Below, in pieces: positions 26,801 through 36,153 of a DNA stretch of 64,000 nucleotides. Numbering within the stretch: position 1 is the stretch's first letter; each line of letters starts with the position of its first letter. Both the position numbers and the translations under genes were made by a program. The notes beneath the pieces are model-generated. The model ran no database searches, was not told where the DNA came from, and saw nothing but the letters and a program-made list of their open reading frames with translations. Location: NCBI RefSeq assembly GCF_000425265.1, contig NZ_AUDC01000012.1, positions 310,001-374,000 on the forward strand, written 5' to 3'. Origin of the DNA: Maridesulfovibrio zosterae DSM 11974. GTDB lineage: Bacteria > Desulfobacterota > Desulfovibrionia > Desulfovibrionales > Desulfovibrionaceae.

Positions 26801-27531
26801 ATACCTTACTTGAAGTCAAAGATCTCCGTGTTAAATATGGTAATATCGAGGCGCTTCACGGCATCTCGTTTCACGTTAACGAAGGTGAAATTGTTACCCT
26901 CATCGGTGCAAACGGTGCAGGAAAAACCACTACGTTATTATCAATAAGCAGACTACCACCGCCGGAAGCACCGAAAGTTATCGAAGGTGATATTACCTGG
27001 AAAGGTAATTCCATTCTCGACATGGCTCCGCACAAGGTCATTTCCGACCTTCATCTTGCGCTAGTACCTGAAGGACGCCATATTTTCGGCAACCTTACTG
27101 TGGAAGAAAACCTTAAAATTGCAACTTATGCCCGTAAGGACTCTGTTAATGACATTAACGGCGACTATGAGCGGGTTTTCACCCTTTTTCCACGCCTTGC
27201 TGAACGCAAAAAACAGCGCAGTGAATCCCTGTCCGGCGGCGAGCAGCAGATGCTGGCAGTAGGACGTGCAATCATGTCCAAGTGTAATTTCATTATGCTT
27301 GATGAGCCTTCTATGGGACTTGCCCCACTGCTTATGTATGACATGTTCCGCACCCTTAAACAGCTGAACAAGGAAGGTCTATCCATCTTGCTGATTGAGC
27401 AGAATGCAAATCTTGCTCTTAAGTTCGCACACCGCGGTTACGTGCTCGATACAGGGGAGATTGTTGCAAAAGGCACCTCCGCTGAACTATTGGAGAATCC
27501 AGAAGTGAAAAAGGCTTACCTTGGTGGATAA
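26797..27531 (+). CDS. livF: Branched-chain amino acid ABC transporter ATPase LivF, TTG start
   Basis: The 244-residue ATPase has Walker A GANGAGKTT, signature LSGGEQQMLAVGRA, Walker B FIMLDEPSMGL, and LLIEQNANLAL at the switch. It starts at TTG 26797 in a TTGA overlap with the livG stop, so translation is coupled; no ATG or GTG lies at a suitable position. It is the last gene of the operon and precedes a terminator. Confidence 0.94.
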   Translation: MNTLLEVKDLRVKYGNIEALHGISFHVNEGEIVTLIGANGAGKTTTLLSISRLPPPEAPKVIEGDITWKGNSILDMAPHKVISDLHLALVPEGRHIFGNLTVEENLKIATYARKDSVNDINGDYERVFTLFPRLAERKKQRSESLSGGEQQMLAVGRAIMSKCNFIMLDEPSMGLAPLLMYDMFRTLKQLNKEGLSILLIEQNANLALKFAHRGYVLDTGEIVAKGTSAELLENPEVKKAYLGG

Positions 27532-27582
27532 GCATTTATTTTATTAGATGAAGCGCACTTAACTTATTACTTTAAAATATAA

Positions 27583-27618
27583 AAAAGGTGGATTTGGTAA
27601 AAACCGAATCCACCTTTT
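27583..27618. terminator. Bidirectional terminator between livF and the TRIC-type gene
   Basis: AAAAGGTGGATT (27583-27594) pairs with AATCCACCTTTT (27607-27618), with T runs on both strands. Confidence 0.88.
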
Positions 27619-27652
27619 CTGTACTTTAATTTTTCATATGGCCGGAGTGCTA

Positions 27653-28336
27653 TCACACGTTGTCTTTGCTTTCTAAATGAAGATGTCTGCCTCTGCCGAC
27701 CCGCACAAATTCTCCTGGAGGGCCTAAGCGAATATCATATACAATAGCTGCCCCGCGCAGCATTAGAGTGGTGATAAACCCGGACGCCATTGCAAATTCT
27801 GGCAGTATAAGCATTTTTAAAAAACATATATTTACCAGAGCTCCGGCTAACGCTGCTACGGCATAAAGTTCACCGCAAAGAATCATCGGTCGGGTGTCAG
27901 TAAGGACATCTCGAATAACCCCTCCTCCAGTTGCAGTCATCACGCCCATGAACACGGCAATAGGCCATGGTACCAGAGATTGAAAAGCAACAGTACTTCC
28001 GGTTATTGTAAAAGCACTCAGGCCAAGAGCATCAAACCATGCCGTGGCCTTATACCGGTCATTTATTTTAAATCTCCAAAAATACGTTAATAGAGCTGCC
28101 ACAATGCATAAGTAAAGCTCCACGGGCTGACGTGTCCACCATACAGGGCGATCAAGCAATACATCTCGCAATGACCCTCCTCCAAGCCCGGTAATACTAC
28201 CAACCAGAACATACCCTACAATATCCATACGCTGCTTTCCGGCAACAAGCGCTCCACTCACTGCAAAAACTATATCACCAAAATACATAAAAGCATGTAT
28301 TGCGTTTTGCACAACTTCACCGTTAACTACAAACAA
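27653..28336 (-). CDS. TRIC-type cation channel family protein (YicG/YadS-like), TTG start
   Basis: The 227-residue protein has about seven hydrophobic helices arranged as an internal duplication. Each half carries the family's glycine motif: SITGLGGGSLRDVLLDRPVWW and TATGGGVIRDVLTDTRPMIL. Bacterial members form trimeric monovalent-cation channels in the inner membrane; the physiological role is poorly known, and links to glycine uptake have been proposed for some members. Start TTG 28336 follows GAGAGG at about eight bases; no ATG lies near the expected N-terminus. It is a single gene convergent with livF. Confidence 0.88.
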   Translation of the reverse strand: MFVVNGEVVQNAIHAFMYFGDIVFAVSGALVAGKQRMDIVGYVLVGSITGLGGGSLRDVLLDRPVWWTRQPVELYLCIVAALLTYFWRFKINDRYKATAWFDALGLSAFTITGSTVAFQSLVPWPIAVFMGVMTATGGGVIRDVLTDTRPMILCGELYAVAALAGALVNICFLKMLILPEFAMASGFITTLMLRGAAIVYDIRLGPPGEFVRVGRGRHLHLESKDNV

Positions 28337-28583
28337 TATACTTACCTCTCTCTGATTAGTTTATTTATTTTCACAAAGATTTTTTTATTAATTATTTAAA
28401 AAAGCACCCACTAAATTCTCATATTAACAAAGTAAAGAGTATTTTTTACTATTACCTAAAAAAAGGTTTATTATTTTATAAACAGCTTTAATTTTTAAAC
28501 AATAATCATGCTTGCCTGTCCATGTATGAACTGTTAATTAGTTTTCCTTTTTCAAAATTAATTTTACTATATCGAGTTAAAAT

Positions 28584-29453
28584 ATGACATCATCACGACA
28601 ATCTACAGCGTACCTGACTGTTACCTGTAAAGATCAACCCGGAATTGTAGCAGCAGTTTCAGGTTTCCTATTTTCTAAAAAAGCCAACATCATTCATTCT
28701 GATCAGCACTCAAGTGACCCTGTAGGAGGGCGCTTTTTTCTTAGGATGAAATTTCATCTAAACGGCATTGAAGAAACAATTGATGATTTTAAGCAAGAAT
28801 TTGCTAATACGGTTGCAGCAAAATTTGTAATGGACTGGTCGCTTAATCCAGCGTGGATCAGAAAAAGAACTGCTATACTGGTTTCAAAATTCGATCATGC
28901 ACTGATGGATTTATTATGGAGAGCAAAACGGGATGAACTCTTCACAGATATCACAATGGTTATCAGCAACCATCCAGACCTACGTGAAGCAGTAGAATCA
29001 TTTGGCGTAAAATTTCACCACGTTCCTGTAGATAAAAATAAAAAAGAAGAATCAGAAGAGAAAATCATTAATCTAATGGGCAATGATACGGATCTTGTTA
29101 TTCTTGCTCGGTATATGCAGATTCTTACCCCCAAACTCATTAACGCATATCCCAATAAAATTATTAATATCCACCACTCTTTTCTGCCGGCTTTTGTTGG
29201 AGCAGATCCATACCGCAGAGCAGGAGAAAGAGGCGTAAAACTTATCGGTGCTACTGCCCATTATGTTACCGAAGAGCTGGATCAAGGTCCAATTATCGAA
29301 CAGGATGTTATCCGTGTATCTCATCGCCATGATATTGAGGAACTCAAGATTTTAGGCCGTGATATTGAACGCCAGGTTCTCAGCCGCGCTGTTAAGTGGC
29401 ATCTTACTGAACGCGTCCTTGTTGACGGCAACAAAACAGTAGTATTTGTTTAA
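28584..29453 (+). CDS. purU: Formyltetrahydrofolate deformylase
   Basis: PurU hydrolyses 10-formyl-THF to formate and THF, balancing one-carbon pools. The 289-residue protein has an N-terminal ACT domain (about 8-85, TVTCKDQPGIVAAVSGFLF) and a formyltransferase-fold catalytic domain with ILARYMQILTP, the NIHHSFLPAFVGADPY loop, and GATAHYVTEELDQGPII holding the catalytic Asp. The ATG at 28584 lacks a strong Shine-Dalgarno sequence. It is a single gene ended by a long palindrome. Confidence 0.95.
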   Translation: MTSSRQSTAYLTVTCKDQPGIVAAVSGFLFSKKANIIHSDQHSSDPVGGRFFLRMKFHLNGIEETIDDFKQEFANTVAAKFVMDWSLNPAWIRKRTAILVSKFDHALMDLLWRAKRDELFTDITMVISNHPDLREAVESFGVKFHHVPVDKNKKEESEEKIINLMGNDTDLVILARYMQILTPKLINAYPNKIINIHHSFLPAFVGADPYRRAGERGVKLIGATAHYVTEELDQGPIIEQDVIRVSHRHDIEELKILGRDIERQVLSRAVKWHLTERVLVDGNKTVVFV

Positions 29454-29483
29454 AAAATATTCTTAATCATTATAGAGAATACT

Positions 29484-29523
29484 AAAAAACTCTCTCTGCA
29501 AATTTGCAGAGAGAGTTTTTTAA
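29484..29523. terminator. Bidirectional terminator after purU
   Basis: A perfect 38-base palindrome (29484-29521) with A and T ends: stem CTCTCTGCAAA/TTTGCAGAGAG with T runs in both directions. It serves both purU and the convergent hypothetical gene. Confidence 0.92.
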
Positions 29524-29543
29524 TTTTGTATAAATTATGGCAA

Positions 29544-31124
29544 CTATCGACTTTCCGCTTGCAGCTTTTGGGCCATTTGCTCATCAGTCTGCTCTCCAAT
29601 GCCAAAACGCATAAGCAACTCATTTAGTTTACCACGGATATCCTTTGTGGCTTTAGACACAGCCTGCAAACTGATAAAAACAAGAAATTCAACCTTAAAG
29701 TCACCCTTTTCAAATAATTTAAGGATTGCTGTAGCTAACTCTTTCTCTAAAGACATGAGCTGAACTTCTTTTATCAACTCTTTTCCTGTATTATGCTTAA
29801 AAATCAACCAATCTTTATTATTTGAATCTTTAGTCCAAAACCGTGCCATTCTGATACGTGTCAGACCTATTTTATTAAGCTCTTTCACGACACTTATTGG
29901 AGCACGCCGACGTTTTAGAACACGTAATAAAAGTTTACTTTCTTCGCCGCGCATCTTTTCCTTAAGCAGGTTAGAAAATTTAACCTCAGTCAAATAGAAA
30001 AACAGCTTATCTAGCGAATCTACCCCGAACTGCCTGATATATATTGAAAGAATCTTCTCGTCACGTGGAGTATAGTTTTTAAGTCCAAGCATAAAATCTC
30101 TGACTACAATATCAAGAGTTAAGCTGACTCCTATAGCACATGCACCGATCTGATCCTGTAAGAACTGAAGTTTTCTTGCTAGTTCCGCCTCATTTTCGGC
30201 AGCATCAGTCTCGTAAGAAGTCTCACGCATGACCTCCATAACTTTATTATATTCATCGCAGAATATACTGGTAGCGGGATCAATACAGACAATACGGGCT
30301 ATCCGCTCAATATTCTCATTTGTCATGCCTTCGCTGCGAATAAAAACTCCACCGTCCAGAATTGTTTTGTTTATAAGCTTCAGAGTGGCTTCTGATTCTT
30401 CATCAGCGCCGACTTGCTCAAAAGAAGTCTGAATTCTGGTTTTATCAATAGCTGGAAGATCTGATGAAAAGCTCCCCGTTACCTCGTCGAATGGAAATCT
30501 TAAAATCAGATAACTTTTATCTCTGGTCAACGTGTATGCATCGTTTGAAATAATATCGCTCAGTGAAGATTTAACCTCACTTGTAATAAACTGTTCAATT
30601 AATGCCTGCCAGAAATTACGATCCAGCTCGTACTGCTCCAAAAGAGAATTATATTTTTTAAGAGCAGGCTCTCCGAAATGACGTAGTGCCACCTCTTCAA
30701 AATTATCTGAGATCAGACAAGAAGCATATACAACACCCTGTACAGTCTTGATAAGCAGAGTTTCTGAATTTATAATCCGGGACATGATGTTATCCTTCAT
30801 GTCCTGATCTTTGCCATCCTTTAACTTGCTATATCGGCCAAGCATTAAAATAAATTCACCAAGAATCTTTTTAATAAACTCATGAGCAGGAAGGTCATTA
30901 GCTCTATGGCATAATAAAGCTATAATCCCGCTCTGCTGTTTTTCAAGCAGAGGAAACTCATTAATTCTGCTATTATTATACTTGATAAATTCCAGAAACA
31001 CTTCACGCTCTAGTACTTCGCGCAAAGTGTTGCGTTCTTTAAGCCTGGCAAGAATACTCAGGTAAAAATCTATACGGTTTCCTTTATCAGGAACCTGTGC
31101 GTTTTCATTCAACGCTTCACTCAT
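29544..31124 (-). CDS. Hypothetical protein, 526 residues, all-helical
   Basis: I do not recognise this protein. It has no signal peptide or membrane segments and is predicted mostly helical, rich in Leu, Lys, Glu and Ile, with a repeated-helix character (for example SLDKLFFYLTEVKFSNLLKEKM and LLLRVLKRRRAPISVVKELNK). No nucleotide-binding or metal motif is apparent. GGAG lies six bases before the ATG. It stands alone, convergent with purU and divergent from a zinc-ribbon membrane protein. Codon use looks like its neighbours, so recent transfer is not suggested. Confidence 0.7.
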   Translation of the reverse strand: MSEALNENAQVPDKGNRIDFYLSILARLKERNTLREVLEREVFLEFIKYNNSRINEFPLLEKQQSGIIALLCHRANDLPAHEFIKKILGEFILMLGRYSKLKDGKDQDMKDNIMSRIINSETLLIKTVQGVVYASCLISDNFEEVALRHFGEPALKKYNSLLEQYELDRNFWQALIEQFITSEVKSSLSDIISNDAYTLTRDKSYLILRFPFDEVTGSFSSDLPAIDKTRIQTSFEQVGADEESEATLKLINKTILDGGVFIRSEGMTNENIERIARIVCIDPATSIFCDEYNKVMEVMRETSYETDAAENEAELARKLQFLQDQIGACAIGVSLTLDIVVRDFMLGLKNYTPRDEKILSIYIRQFGVDSLDKLFFYLTEVKFSNLLKEKMRGEESKLLLRVLKRRRAPISVVKELNKIGLTRIRMARFWTKDSNNKDWLIFKHNTGKELIKEVQLMSLEKELATAILKLFEKGDFKVEFLVFISLQAVSKATKDIRGKLNELLMRFGIGEQTDEQMAQKLQAESR

Positions 31125-31462
31125 GAAGACTCCATCAGTAATTTCAAATAATTTACTTGAAAATGTCTCAATTCAATCACAATAGTCAAGAAGTTTACCG
31201 TTTCTGAACATTCAATCATACAAAGATAAAGAAATAATGTCACCCTGATTAAAAAAGCGATAGCATTAAAGATAGCTTTCCGAACTAAAACAAATTCTAT
31301 AGCAAGGATACATAGTTAACGGAAATATAGTAAATAAGTACCCACTACACAATGGTATTCTTTTTGCTATTGAAACACATACATACTATTTTATTGGCGC
31401 AAAGTTTATAACAGAATTTTTATCAAATAAAAACAAATAGAATATTTACGGACATCTAAACA
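31125..31462. other. 338-base divergent intergenic region
   Basis: AT-rich, no credible ORF. Weak inverted repeats near 31247-31280 (AAAGCGATAGC...GATAGCTTT) are noted. It must contain the promoters of the two divergent genes; no clear boxes were seen. Confidence 0.35.
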
Positions 31463-31765
31463 ATGATCACATGCAATAAATGCGGAAAGAAGAATAATGA
31501 TGCAGCCAAAACATGCCTCGGCTGTGGTCACAAACTCCAATCGGGAAAAACACGAGATCAGAACATATCCACCTCTGGTGGAAGTGAGGATCTTTTTCGC
31601 ATCTCTCTGGAAAGAACAAGCATGTATGCCAAACACGGCGAAGCGTGGGTTTACGCTATTTTTCTACTAGGGGCTGTCATTTTTTTTACATACAATAAAA
31701 TATACTGGCCCTTATACGCTATAACTCCTCTGGTTGCTATTCTTGCATGGTTTCGGAAGATTTAA
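31463..31765 (+). CDS. Zinc-ribbon protein with C-terminal membrane anchor
   Basis: The 100-residue protein begins with a zinc ribbon of two CxxC pairs (CNKCGKKNNDAAKTCLGCGH, residues 4-23), followed by a Ser/Gly-rich linker and two hydrophobic segments (about 63-78 and 80-95). Such proteins are common, and their roles are mostly unknown. The Shine-Dalgarno sequence is weak. Its last 29 bases overlap the end of the convergent gene on the other strand. Confidence 0.75.
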   Translation: MITCNKCGKKNNDAAKTCLGCGHKLQSGKTRDQNISTSGGSEDLFRISLERTSMYAKHGEAWVYAIFLLGAVIFFTYNKIYWPLYAITPLVAILAWFRKI

Positions 31766-32261
31766 CTGTTTTGTTTTGAGATTCATGCAGCTTCTCTAAT
31801 GCCTCTTTCTGATCTTCCTTCAATAAATCAGGGATAGGTCTTTCCCAAAATTCTGCTTCCTTATCGGCTTTCAACTCTTTCTCAGATTTAGGGAAACAAC
31901 AGCGGATAACATGCTTGTTTGTACACGAGGCAGGAAAATATTCTATCACTCCACATTCTTTATCATCAATGTAATATGGTACACTACGCCGAAATAATTT
32001 ATTTTTAGACATTATCTGAATTTCACCCTGCCCAATCTTACAATAAAAATCAGTATATTTTGCACCATAAAAACTATTAAAAATATAGATATCGGCACGC
32101 TGTTTACCTATATAACTATAATCTAATGGTGTTTTACACTGAGTACGGGCAAGAGCATTAAGGGCCAGACACATAAACCGCTCCTCTTCCATACTTCTGG
32201 CATACGCAGAGGTAGCAAATGTACAGACAAAAACCAAAACAATAAAAGTTAATCTTCGCAT
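31737..32261 (-). CDS. Secreted hypothetical protein with conserved cysteines
   Basis: The 174-residue protein has a signal peptide (RRLTFIVLVFVCTFATSAYA, cleavage after AYA). The mature part carries seven cysteines (among them CLALNA, RTQCK, YCKIG, ECG, SCTN, RCCF) and a lysine/glutamate-rich tail. It is likely periplasmic with disulfides. I do not recognise the family. GGGG precedes the ATG. Its 3' end overlaps the zinc-ribbon gene tail to tail by 29 bases. Confidence 0.7.
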   Translation of the reverse strand: MRRLTFIVLVFVCTFATSAYARSMEEERFMCLALNALARTQCKTPLDYSYIGKQRADIYIFNSFYGAKYTDFYCKIGQGEIQIMSKNKLFRRSVPYYIDDKECGVIEYFPASCTNKHVIRCCFPKSEKELKADKEAEFWERPIPDLLKEDQKEALEKLHESQNKTVKSSETMQE

Positions 32262-32793
32262 AAAACCCCGCTATAGAATCATTGATCAAAGATATTTTGT
32301 CATTTTTAATGATCATAGAGGTTACTCCAGCACCGAGTTACAGGCAAGTGTAGTGATCCCATTTTAATTCAGTATCATATGACAAAAAACTTCCCTAACT
32401 AATCTTTGTCATGATAGCTAGAGTATCCGTTTATCGCAACACTGCGTCCTTTCATCCATTTTTTCCCTTGTATAAAACTCATTCAAATTCACAAAAATAA
32501 TTTTATTTTCTAAACTTTATTTAGAAAAAGTTCTGTTTTTACGATCTATTTCAACGTTATGAACTTGTGGAAAACTTTTTAAGAATCACAATATATTCCT
32601 ATAACTACTTATATCTATATTTTTCAGACATGTTAGAACAAATTTACACCTAACACCCTGTACAAAACATATATGCTAAGTTAATATCAACTCCGTAATC
32701 GCTTCAGGCCTTGTCGTATCTGGTCTGCCCAAAGCATGATGGCACTGCCACATTTCCCAATTTAAAAAACTGATCGAAAATCAAAATATAAGT
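32262..32793 (+). other. 532-base upstream region of nrdG-nrdD
   Basis: No gene is seen. The DNA is AT-rich with several TATA-like stretches (for example ACAATATATTCC near 32588 and CATATATG near 32669) that faintly recall NrdR or promoter boxes but do not match well enough to call. No Shine-Dalgarno sequence precedes the nrdG ATG. Confidence 0.4.
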
Positions 32794-33474
32794 ATGACTG
32801 ACAAAACTTCTGGATGGAACCACCTTCGCGGTTTAGAGCCGCTGAGCCTCTGCGACTGGCCGGGTAAAACCAGCTGTGTATTCTTTCTTGGTGGATGCAA
32901 TTTGAATTGCCCCACCTGCCATAACTTCGATATGGCGTGGAACATGGAGAGACTTTCGGTTTTATCCAGAAATGACATGATAATTTTCCTGAGGAATAGA
33001 GCACATTGGCTTGACGGGGTCACTATCACAGGTGGAGAGCCAACAACAGTGCCGGGCCTTGGAGAAATTCTTTACGAAATAAAGCAAGTTTCAAAACTGC
33101 CAATTAAAATGGACAGTAACGGAATGTTGCCTGAAGTTCTTGAAGACATTCTCCAGCAGGAATTGGTGAACGTATTCGCCATTGACGTTAAAGGACCGTA
33201 CAAAAAATACCCTGCTCTCACAGGGCAGGCTGTCACTGCTGAAACAGCGCAAATAAACCTCGAAAAGGTCTTTGCCCTGGCTGAAGCTAACCCCAAGGCC
33301 TTCTACTTTCGACTGACTAAAGTTCCTATCTTGACAGACGAAGATGTAGAAATTGCCAGAAGCTACCTTCCGGATGGATTTGATCTGACTATTCAGAAAT
33401 ACATTCCTCCAAGGAGAAATCATGCCCACTCAGATAATGAAGCGAGACGGCCGGTTGGAGACATGGTCGACTGA
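32794..33474 (+). CDS. nrdG: Anaerobic ribonucleotide reductase activating protein (radical SAM)
   Basis: The activase uses a [4Fe-4S] cluster and S-adenosylmethionine to put a glycyl radical on NrdD. The 226-residue protein has the radical SAM motif GGCNLNCPTCHN (CxxxCxxC, near residue 34-41), the GGEPT motif (TITGGEPTTVPGL), and a C-terminal barrel. It is longer than the E. coli NrdG and belongs to the NrdG2-like group found next to bacterial/archaeal-type NrdD. Its last 53 bases overlap the start of nrdD in another frame, so its C-terminal residues (after IPPRRN) are dictated by both genes. Confidence 0.9.
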   Translation: MTDKTSGWNHLRGLEPLSLCDWPGKTSCVFFLGGCNLNCPTCHNFDMAWNMERLSVLSRNDMIIFLRNRAHWLDGVTITGGEPTTVPGLGEILYEIKQVSKLPIKMDSNGMLPEVLEDILQQELVNVFAIDVKGPYKKYPALTGQAVTAETAQINLEKVFALAEANPKAFYFRLTKVPILTDEDVEIARSYLPDGFDLTIQKYIPPRRNHAHSDNEARRPVGDMVD

Positions 33475-35473
33475 ACGAATTTCACAGGCTATTTTCAAAG
33501 CACTTAATGCAAGTGGAATCAAAGACCCCCTTATGGCTAGACGAATGGCCAGACAAGTTGAAAAAAAGCTCGAAGGTATTTCCATCCCTGAACAGGAACA
33601 TGTTCAAAATATGGTTGAAGAAGTCCTTATGGATTCACGCCTGCACAGCGTAGCCAAAAAATTTATTCTATACCGTGACAGCCGACGCAGACTAAGAAAC
33701 CACAAAGACACTTATCTGGATATCAAGGAAACTATTGATGATTACCTTGAGAAAAGTGACTGGCGTGTTGCTGAAAATGCCAACATGACTCATTCTTTTC
33801 AAGGACTGATGCTTCATCTGTCCGGCACGGTTCAGGCTCGCTACGCACTTGAAAAATACCCTGAAGAAATACGTCAGTCCCATGAGCACGGCTATTTTCA
33901 TGTTCATGATCTTTCCTACGGACTTGCAGGATACTGCGCAGGGTGGTCACTGCGTGATTTACTCCTTGAAGGTTTTAACTTAGATGGTCGTTCGTGTGCC
34001 GGACCTGCCAGACATTTTGATGCTGCACTTGGACAGATGGTAAACTTTCTAGGCACACTTCAAAATGAATGGGCAGGGGCTCAGGCTTTCAATAATGTTG
34101 ATACATATCTTGCCCCGTTTATACGCCATGACGGACTTACCTATGACGAAGTCCGTCAAGCTATGCAAAAATTTGTGTTCAACCTGAATACCACATCCAG
34201 ATGGGGAGGTCAGAGTCCATTCACCAACCTTTCATTTGATCTGGTTCCCCCCAAACACATAGCTAAAGAGGCTATTATTATCGGCGGAGAACTTCAGGAT
34301 TCCACTTATGGTGATTATCTTGAAGAAATGGAAATGATTAACCGCTCCTTCTTGGATGTCATGCTTAAAGGTGACTATCAGAACAGAATCTTTTCATTCC
34401 CAATTCCAACCTATAATGTGACCGAAGAATTTCCATGGGACTCTCAAATCGGGCATACCCTGCTTGAACTTACTGCCAAGTACGGAGTCCCTTACTTTCA
34501 AAACTTTATAAGTTCTGACTTAAATCCTGAAGACGTCCGATCAATGTGCTGCCGTCTGCAAATGGATCTTCGTGAACTGCGCAAAAAAGTCGGTGGGCTT
34601 TTCGGAGCTGGAGATCTTACCGGATCAATAGGAGTTGTTACACTTAATCTCCCTAAACTTGCTTACCTTGCGCAAGGAGAGGAAGATTTCCTTGATCTCA
34701 TCGAAGAGTATGCAGAACAGGCTAAAGACTCTCTTGAATTCAAGCGTAAACTAATTCAAACGAATCTTGATAACGGAATGTTTCCATGGTCACGCCGTTA
34801 TCTTAAAAATGGCTATAAAGGCCATTTCTCTACAATCGGTATACTTGGCGGACATGAAGCATGTCTGAATCTTCTTGGTAAAGGGATTGAAACACCATCA
34901 GGTGTCAGACTTATGACCAGAGTCCTTAATCACCTTAGAGACCTGACTTCCCGTTTTCAAGAAGAAACAGGAAACCTGTATAATCTTGAAGCTACGCCAG
35001 CTGAAGGAACCAGTTACCGGCTAGCCAAAATTGATAAATCCTTATACGCTGATATCAAAACCTCAGGCAATGAAACACCTTATTATACAAACTCAACCAC
35101 TCTGCCGGTCGGCGTATCTAATGATGTACTGCTTGCACTTTCGCATCAGAATAAACTGCAGCCTTTATATACGGGAGGATCGGTTTTCCATACCTTCCTG
35201 GGTGAGTCCATATCAGACCTTGATGCCCTTAAAAGCTTTATAATCAAAGCGTTTAAGAACACTAAGATCCCCTACCTTTCGATTACTCCGACCTTTTCCA
35301 TCTGCAAAGAGCATGGGTATATCCATGGTGAGCACCATGCTTGTCCTGACTGCGGTTCTGAGTCTGAAGTTTATACAAGAATTGTTGGCTACTATAGGCC
35401 AGTAAAGCAGTGGAATGCAGGCAAAAAAGAGGAATACAGAGATAGGCAGGAATATATTACTTTCTGCAACTAA
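33422..35473 (+). CDS. nrdD: Anaerobic (class III) ribonucleoside-triphosphate reductase
   Basis: NrdD reduces ribonucleotides without oxygen, using a glycyl radical. The 683-residue protein has an N-terminal ATP-cone (about 5-95, MKRDGRLETWSTERISQAIF), the catalytic barrel (about 120-620), a zinc site of CxxH plus CPDC near 645-665, and the glycyl-radical loop RIVGYYRPV near residue 660-670. AAGGAG inside the nrdG reading frame stands six bases before this ATG, supporting the long overlap as genuine. A terminator follows the gene. Activation depends on the upstream NrdG. Confidence 0.95.
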   Translation: MPTQIMKRDGRLETWSTERISQAIFKALNASGIKDPLMARRMARQVEKKLEGISIPEQEHVQNMVEEVLMDSRLHSVAKKFILYRDSRRRLRNHKDTYLDIKETIDDYLEKSDWRVAENANMTHSFQGLMLHLSGTVQARYALEKYPEEIRQSHEHGYFHVHDLSYGLAGYCAGWSLRDLLLEGFNLDGRSCAGPARHFDAALGQMVNFLGTLQNEWAGAQAFNNVDTYLAPFIRHDGLTYDEVRQAMQKFVFNLNTTSRWGGQSPFTNLSFDLVPPKHIAKEAIIIGGELQDSTYGDYLEEMEMINRSFLDVMLKGDYQNRIFSFPIPTYNVTEEFPWDSQIGHTLLELTAKYGVPYFQNFISSDLNPEDVRSMCCRLQMDLRELRKKVGGLFGAGDLTGSIGVVTLNLPKLAYLAQGEEDFLDLIEEYAEQAKDSLEFKRKLIQTNLDNGMFPWSRRYLKNGYKGHFSTIGILGGHEACLNLLGKGIETPSGVRLMTRVLNHLRDLTSRFQEETGNLYNLEATPAEGTSYRLAKIDKSLYADIKTSGNETPYYTNSTTLPVGVSNDVLLALSHQNKLQPLYTGGSVFHTFLGESISDLDALKSFIIKAFKNTKIPYLSITPTFSICKEHGYIHGEHHACPDCGSESEVYTRIVGYYRPVKQWNAGKKEEYRDRQEYITFCN

Positions 35474-35494
35474 AATTTTATTAAAAATCTTTTT

Positions 35495-35527
35495 TAAAGG
35501 GTCTTATATAAGACCCTTTTTTTATTA
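35495..35527 (+). terminator. Terminator after nrdD
   Basis: AAAGGGTCTTATATAAGACCCTTT hairpin (35496-35519) followed by eight T. Confidence 0.9.
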
Positions 35528-35713
35528 TTTATTTCATCCTTATACTCTTTAAACCGACAACAAAGTCACGATTGTTGATGATTGCCATCATTTTCGTTGC
35601 CATTAAAAATACAATACATTAAACTTATAAATGATAGTTAACTTTTTTGTTGTATAACTTTCAAAAGTTAGCAACTATGAGCCACATTGGAATTCGGAAG
35701 AAATGGAGAATAT

Positions 35714-36091
35714 ATGCGTATTTTGGTTGTTGATGATGAACTAATGGTCAGGGAAAATCTTGTAGACTACCTTGAAGATGAAGGACTTGATGTTATTTCA
35801 GTTGGAAGTGCTGAAGAAGCCCTAAAATTAATGCAAACAGAAAAAGCTGATATTGCTATAGTAGATATGCGACTTCCTGTTATGCATGGGAATGATCTCA
35901 TCATACATATGAAAAAAATACACCCGGATATGGACTTCATTATTCATACAGGATCAGTTGACTATGCTGTCCCACCGGATGTACGGGCATATGGAATTTC
36001 TTCAGACAATGTACTTTTAAAACCTGTTGCAGATATGGATTTGTTTATTCAAAAGATCAGAACTCTTTTTGGAAATAAATACGACATATAA
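35714..36091 (+). CDS. Single-domain response regulator
   Basis: The 125-residue protein is a receiver domain with no output domain: acidic pair Asp7-Asp8 (VVDDEL), phosphoacceptor Asp51 (IVDMRLP), Thr79 (IIHTGS), and Lys103 (LLKP). Such CheY-like proteins act through protein contacts. A TTG at 35687 would extend it by nine residues, but ATG 35714 starts at the normal position and has TGGAGA before it. No histidine kinase is adjacent; the convergent neighbour is cheR. Confidence 0.88.
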   Translation: MRILVVDDELMVRENLVDYLEDEGLDVISVGSAEEALKLMQTEKADIAIVDMRLPVMHGNDLIIHMKKIHPDMDFIIHTGSVDYAVPPDVRAYGISSDNVLLKPVADMDLFIQKIRTLFGNKYDI

Positions 36092-36110
36092 ATTTAAAAT
36101 AATGATTATG

Positions 36111-36153
36111 AAAGACCTTTCCTGTCTCATATAGCAGTAAAGGTCTTTTTGCC
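36111..36153. terminator. Terminator of the response regulator gene; overlaps the cheR 3' end
   Basis: AAAGACCTTT (36111-36120) pairs with AAAGGTCTTT (36139-36148), followed by TTTGCCTTTT. The right arm lies inside the last codons of the convergent cheR gene. Confidence 0.75.

Noticed and set aside
32580-32680. NrdR boxes before nrdG-nrdD
   Set aside because: TATA-like half-matches only; neither site is a symmetric ACACWATATATWGTGT and there is no pair at the usual spacing.
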